Below, piece by piece: positions 60,900 through 64,000 of a DNA stretch of 64,000 bases. A program made the position numbers and the translations under genes. The stretch is taken from positions 131,667 to 195,666 of the forward strand of contig NZ_JAUKWH010000005.1 in NCBI RefSeq assembly GCF_030504625.1. Reading direction: 5' to 3'. The DNA is from Neisseria sp. MVDL19-042950 (GTDB taxonomy: Bacteria > Pseudomonadota > Gammaproteobacteria > Burkholderiales > Neisseriaceae). The notes below the pieces were generated by a model that saw only the letters and a list, made by a program, of their open reading frames with translations, was not told where the DNA came from and did not search any database. Within the stretch, counting starts at the first letter, position 1. Every line of letters begins with the position of its first letter.

Positions 60900-61256
60900 T
60901 TATTCTCCAGAGGTTTCGGCGGTTTCTTGAGGGAGGCGTGCCAACAGGGTGCGGATGTGATCGGCATTGTGTTGCAAGGCATCACGGTATTTTTGGTTTT
61001 CGGCTATCAGACTGTCGATTTTACCTTGCAGGTCGTCTTTGAGTTTATTGACTTGTATCAGCAAGGCCTCGCTTAATTCGTCGACGGCGGCTTCATGTTC
61101 GTTTTTTTGTTGTTCTTGCGCCAGCTTTTGACGGGTAATTTCGTCATGTAGGCGGGCGATTTCTTGTTGCAGGCGTTTGTTTTCGCCAATTTGGGTTTCA
61201 AATTTTTGTACCAGTTGGTAAACGCTGATTTCGAGTTTGTCGAGAGACTGATTCAT
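60900..61256 (-). CDS. Small coiled-coil protein, possible ZapB-like partner of ZapA
   Basis: A 118-residue protein predicted to be almost entirely coiled coil (LDKLEISVYQLVQKFETQIGENKRLQQEIARLHDEI and further heptads), with a charged tail. It ends 4 bases before the zapA start, so the pair is co-transcribed. Coiled-coil TIGR02449-like or ZapB-like proteins next to zapA are common in beta- and gammaproteobacteria. A division role is likely by position only. ATG 61256 is used; an in-frame GTG four codons earlier is possible. Confidence 0.72.
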   Translation of the reverse strand: MNQSLDKLEISVYQLVQKFETQIGENKRLQQEIARLHDEITRQKLAQEQQKNEHEAAVDELSEALLIQVNKLKDDLQGKIDSLIAENQKYRDALQHNADHIRTLLARLPQETAETSGE

Positions 61257-61317
61257 TTTGTGCACCACTCGGTTGATATGGGGGCAAGCATAGTCGGGAT
61301 GAAAGATGCTGTCAAAT

Positions 61318-61353
61318 AAGGCCGTCTGAACGTATGTTTTTTCAGACGGCCTT
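61318..61353 (-). terminator. Paired-DUS hairpin between gpsA and the coiled-coil gene
   Basis: A 13-bp stem (AAGGCCGTCTGAA and complement) with a 10-base loop, 17 bases past the gpsA stop. Confidence 0.75.
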
Positions 61354-61370
61354 GTATTTTAAAGGCATTT

Positions 61371-62360
61371 TTATTCGAATCGGGCTTCCCTATCCATCAG
61401 GCGTTCTACCACTTGTTGGGCGGTCATTTCTTTGCGTAAGAGTTGGAGCAGGGTTTGGGTGATGGGCATGTCGATTTGGTGTTTGCAAGCCATGTTGAAT
61501 ACTTCTTCAATGCTGCTCACGCCTTCCGATACATGTCCGATTTCAAGGAGTACGGTATGCAGTTCTTTGCCTTCCGCAAGACCTAAGCCTACTCTGCGGT
61601 TGCGCGAGAGTGCGCCGGTACAGGTAAGGATTAGATCGCCGATGCCGGCCAATCCCATCATGGTTTTGGGTTGCGCCCCCATGGAAACGGCCAGTCGGGT
61701 AATTTCCGCCAATCCTCGGGTTACCAGTGCGGCTCGAGCGTTCAAGCCGTAGCCGAGGCCGTCTGAAAGACCGGTGGCGATGGCCATAACGTTTTTTACG
61801 GCTCCGCCTACGGCTACACCGATAACGTCTTTGCTGCCGTATAAACGTAATACGGTGGTATTCAGACGGCCTACCAGTTCTTCAATCCAGCCTTTGTTTT
61901 CTGATGCTAAAACAACGGCGCAAGGCAGTTGTTTGGCTAATTCTTGGGCAAAACTGGGGCCGGAGAGCACGCCGATTTTGTCGTTTTCGGGCAGTACGTC
62001 TTTAACCACTTGGAACGTGAGCAAGCCGGTATCTTGTTCAAAGCCTTTACAGGCGGTTAATACGGGTAGGTGGCCGGCGTTGTTTTGCACGAGAAGTTGT
62101 GCGCTGTCGCGTAAGCCGGCAACCGAGGTGGCTATGATTACCAGTTCCGTATTGGGCAGGGCTTCTGCCAGATCAGTGTGGACTTTAATGGCATCCGGTA
62201 GTTTGAAGCAGGGGAAATAACGTTTGTTTTCGCGGTCTTGTTGTAAGGATTTCATGTGTTCGGTATTTCTCGCCCACATAGATATTTCGTTGCCGTGCAG
62301 TGCAAAATGAATAGCAAGTGCAGTTCCCCAAGAACCTGCGCCGATTACGGTGATTTTCAT
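61371..62360 (-). CDS. gpsA: Glycerol-3-phosphate dehydrogenase [NAD(P)+]
   Basis: A 329-residue enzyme reducing dihydroxyacetone phosphate to sn-glycerol 3-phosphate for phospholipids. The dinucleotide motif GAGSWGTALA is at residues 7-16, SGPSFAQEL follows, the catalytic Lys is in GGAVKNVMAIATG and the domain shows GLAGIGDLILTCTGALSRNR. Length is normal. Confidence 0.97.
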   Translation of the reverse strand: MKITVIGAGSWGTALAIHFALHGNEISMWARNTEHMKSLQQDRENKRYFPCFKLPDAIKVHTDLAEALPNTELVIIATSVAGLRDSAQLLVQNNAGHLPVLTACKGFEQDTGLLTFQVVKDVLPENDKIGVLSGPSFAQELAKQLPCAVVLASENKGWIEELVGRLNTTVLRLYGSKDVIGVAVGGAVKNVMAIATGLSDGLGYGLNARAALVTRGLAEITRLAVSMGAQPKTMMGLAGIGDLILTCTGALSRNRRVGLGLAEGKELHTVLLEIGHVSEGVSSIEEVFNMACKHQIDMPITQTLLQLLRKEMTAQQVVERLMDREARFE

Positions 62361-62794
62361 GTTTTTCTCCCGAAAAAATTGTTCTCCACTTTAAAACAAT
62401 CATGCTTGTGGTGCAAGTTTTAAGCGATTTGTGTAAGAAAATTGAAAGTGGGTCGTCTTAATATTGTTTCAAGCGCGATTACACCTGAAAGGGACGTGTC
62501 AGGGTTTGAAATAAAAAACTATCGTAGTGATATATATCGTTAATGGTGGCGTTAAAATTTGATTTTAGGCAAATAAGGCGAAATATTATGCCACTATACT
62601 TCCATGTGTTTGTATAAATTTTTTATGCGGATTAAATCTCTGTTTTGGCAGGTATTGAGATTGTCTGTTTCGTGTGACACGGGCCGCAGGCTAAATGGAG
62701 GATAAGGTATAGACAAATATATTCACTATGGTGGAAGCGTAGATAAAAACATATATTTACTTGTTTTGACTGTTTTATTTTGGAGGAAATCTTC
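62361..62794. other. AT-rich divergent region between gpsA and the peroxidase gene
   Basis: No gene is seen. It must contain both promoters. I looked for an FNR-type site, which would suit the peroxidase, and saw no good match. Confidence 0.55.
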
Positions 62795-63958
62795 ATGAAC
62801 CAAACCACTCGTAAAGCCTCTCTTGCCGTGGCCGTTTTGCTGGCTCTTTCGGCATGTGGAGAAAAAGCTGCCGATACTGCCGAACAATCGGCTTCCAAAG
62901 CGGCGGAAACTGCGGTTGCGGAAACTTCTGCGCCTGCTGCTGCCGATAACAGCAATGCTTCATCTGAAGATTTAGAGCTGTTGAAGCAGGCCCAAGGTAT
63001 TTTCAAGCCGCTGCCGAACAGTGAGGAAGTACAAAAGTTGCGTCCGTTTACCGAAGCTCAGGTAAAACTCGGTCAGCAACTTTGGCATGATCCGCGTTTA
63101 TCGCGAGGCAATACTGTAAGCTGTAACACATGTCATAACCTTGCTACTGCGGGTGTTGACAATCTGCCGACCAGTCAGGGCTTTAAAGGTCAGTTCGGTC
63201 CGCGTAACTCGCCTACCGTGTTAAACGCAGCCTTGCTGGGCAGCCAGTTCTGGGATGGCCGTGCCGCAACAGTTGAAGAACAGGCAGGCGGCCCGTTGAT
63301 TAATCCGGTGGAAATGGCGATGCCCGACCATGCGGCTGTAGAGAAGAAGGTTGCTGCCATTCCCGGATATGCTGATTTGTTTAAAGCAGCTTTCCCGGAA
63401 AATAACGGTGCAATTTCAATTGCCAACATTACCAATGCCATCGGTGCATTCGAGCGGACTCTGTTGACACCTTCTAAATGGGATGAATATTTGAAAGGCA
63501 ACGTTAATGCGCTGAATGAGAAAGAGCGCAAAGGTGTACGTTCATTTATCAGCAATGGCTGTATCGCTTGTCACGCAGGTACAAATTTAGGCGGTGATTC
63601 TTTCCAAAAATTCGGTTTGGTTAAAGGCCCGTACTGGAAATACACCGGCAGTACAAAACATGATGAAGGCCGTTTTGAGGTAACTAAAGCCGAAAGCGAT
63701 AAATTCTTCTTCCGTACTCCAGGTCTGCGTAACGTTGCCCGTACTTATCCTTATTTCCACGACGGCAGCGTGTGGGAGTTGGATAAAGCTGTCAGCATCA
63801 TGGCTGAAACCCAGCTTGGCAAACAATTGTCGCAAGAAGAAGTGGATAACATTGTAGCGTTCTTGGGTACTTTGTCTGCTCCGCTTCCCGAATCTGCGCT
63901 TGTATTGCCAGAGTTGCCGGAGTCTGCAGCGCCGGAAACGCATCCTATTAATAAATAA
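62795..63958 (+). CDS. ccp: Di-haem cytochrome c peroxidase, lipoprotein
   Basis: A 387-residue bacterial cytochrome c peroxidase that reduces hydrogen peroxide with electrons from c-type cytochromes. The lipoprotein signal ends in ALSACG (Cys21), so it is membrane-anchored, facing the periplasm. A low-complexity Ala/Glu-rich linker precedes the catalytic domain. Haem sites are CNTCH (110-114) and CIACH (256-260). FGPRNSPTVLNAALLGSQFWDGRA and FFRTPGLRNVARTYPYFHDG are family segments. GGAGG lies 9 bases before the ATG. Oxidative-stress defence is its established role in Neisseria. Confidence 0.93.
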   Translation: MNQTTRKASLAVAVLLALSACGEKAADTAEQSASKAAETAVAETSAPAAADNSNASSEDLELLKQAQGIFKPLPNSEEVQKLRPFTEAQVKLGQQLWHDPRLSRGNTVSCNTCHNLATAGVDNLPTSQGFKGQFGPRNSPTVLNAALLGSQFWDGRAATVEEQAGGPLINPVEMAMPDHAAVEKKVAAIPGYADLFKAAFPENNGAISIANITNAIGAFERTLLTPSKWDEYLKGNVNALNEKERKGVRSFISNGCIACHAGTNLGGDSFQKFGLVKGPYWKYTGSTKHDEGRFEVTKAESDKFFFRTPGLRNVARTYPYFHDGSVWELDKAVSIMAETQLGKQLSQEEVDNIVAFLGTLSAPLPESALVLPELPESAAPETHPINK

Positions 63959-64000
63959 TGCGTAGTATAAGTTGGTGAAGATGAAAGGCCGTCTGAATTT

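Noticed and set aside
62361..62794. FNR site upstream of the peroxidase gene
   Set aside because: No TTGAT-N4-ATCAA-like sequence of acceptable quality; only scattered half-sites.
1..64000. CRISPR arrays, rRNA genes and full insertion sequences
   Set aside because: I looked for regularly spaced direct repeats, rRNA signature sequences and IS-type transposases other than the Mu-like one and saw none.

Overview
The window is a piece of a Neisseria chromosome, or of a very close relative in the Neisseriaceae. The 12-mer AGGCCGTCTGAA and its complement, the AG form of the neisserial DNA uptake sequence (DUS), occurs dozens of times. It often appears as head-to-head pairs that form hairpins after genes. 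Gene content and order also fit: a birA-coaX fusion, zapA next to 6S RNA, mnmG/rsmG/parA, a PTS limited to EIIA-HPr-EI, and metR near ubiG. The AG-type DUS and an isocitrate lyase gene point away from meningococcus and gonococcus and towards a commensal or animal-associated species; I cannot name it.

Bases 1 to about 9,980 are the early end of a Mu-like prophage that continues beyond the left edge. A LexA-like repressor reads right. Leftward come ner, the transposase A gene (split by a frameshift), transposition protein B, a string of short overlapping genes, gam, rdgC, a small two-gene cassette with its own promoter and terminators, gemA and mor. A candidate left prophage end lies near 9,982, followed by a C8 tract and a CA repeat.

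Bases 10,000 to 33,000 hold host genes: folD, a tRNA-Pro/Arg/His operon, the rfaE2 / birA-coaX / SPOR operon, tldD, kdsD, tal (with a partial duplication of its 3' end), a thioesterase, fba, an RDD protein, a purine permease, mnmG, a KAP-type P-loop NTPase inserted before rsmG, parA, a GlcG-like secreted protein, and miaB, whose stop codon lies in the terminal repeat of a Correia-like mobile repeat.

Bases 31,900 to 36,600 encode a secreted protein with a TbpB-like barrel at its C terminus and a large TonB-dependent receptor. Each has a Fur-box-like sequence upstream, which suggests an iron- or haem-scavenging pair. selO, a TauE-type exporter, ruvC, an LpxL-type acyltransferase and isocitrate lyase (aceA) follow.

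Bases 43,400 to 64,000 carry fabF/acpP, an S9 peptidase, a phosphoribosyltransferase, the PTS phosphorelay operon, a frameshifted DUF2628 gene, rne and rluC (divergent), metR, a GIY-YIG protein, ubiG, a GlsB/YeaQ protein, rpsI/rplM, 6S RNA, zapA with a coiled-coil partner, gpsA and a cytochrome c peroxidase lipoprotein. Most host genes are core metabolism or information processing. The accessory signal is concentrated in the prophage, the KAP NTPase, the secreted protein/receptor pair and the mobile repeats.
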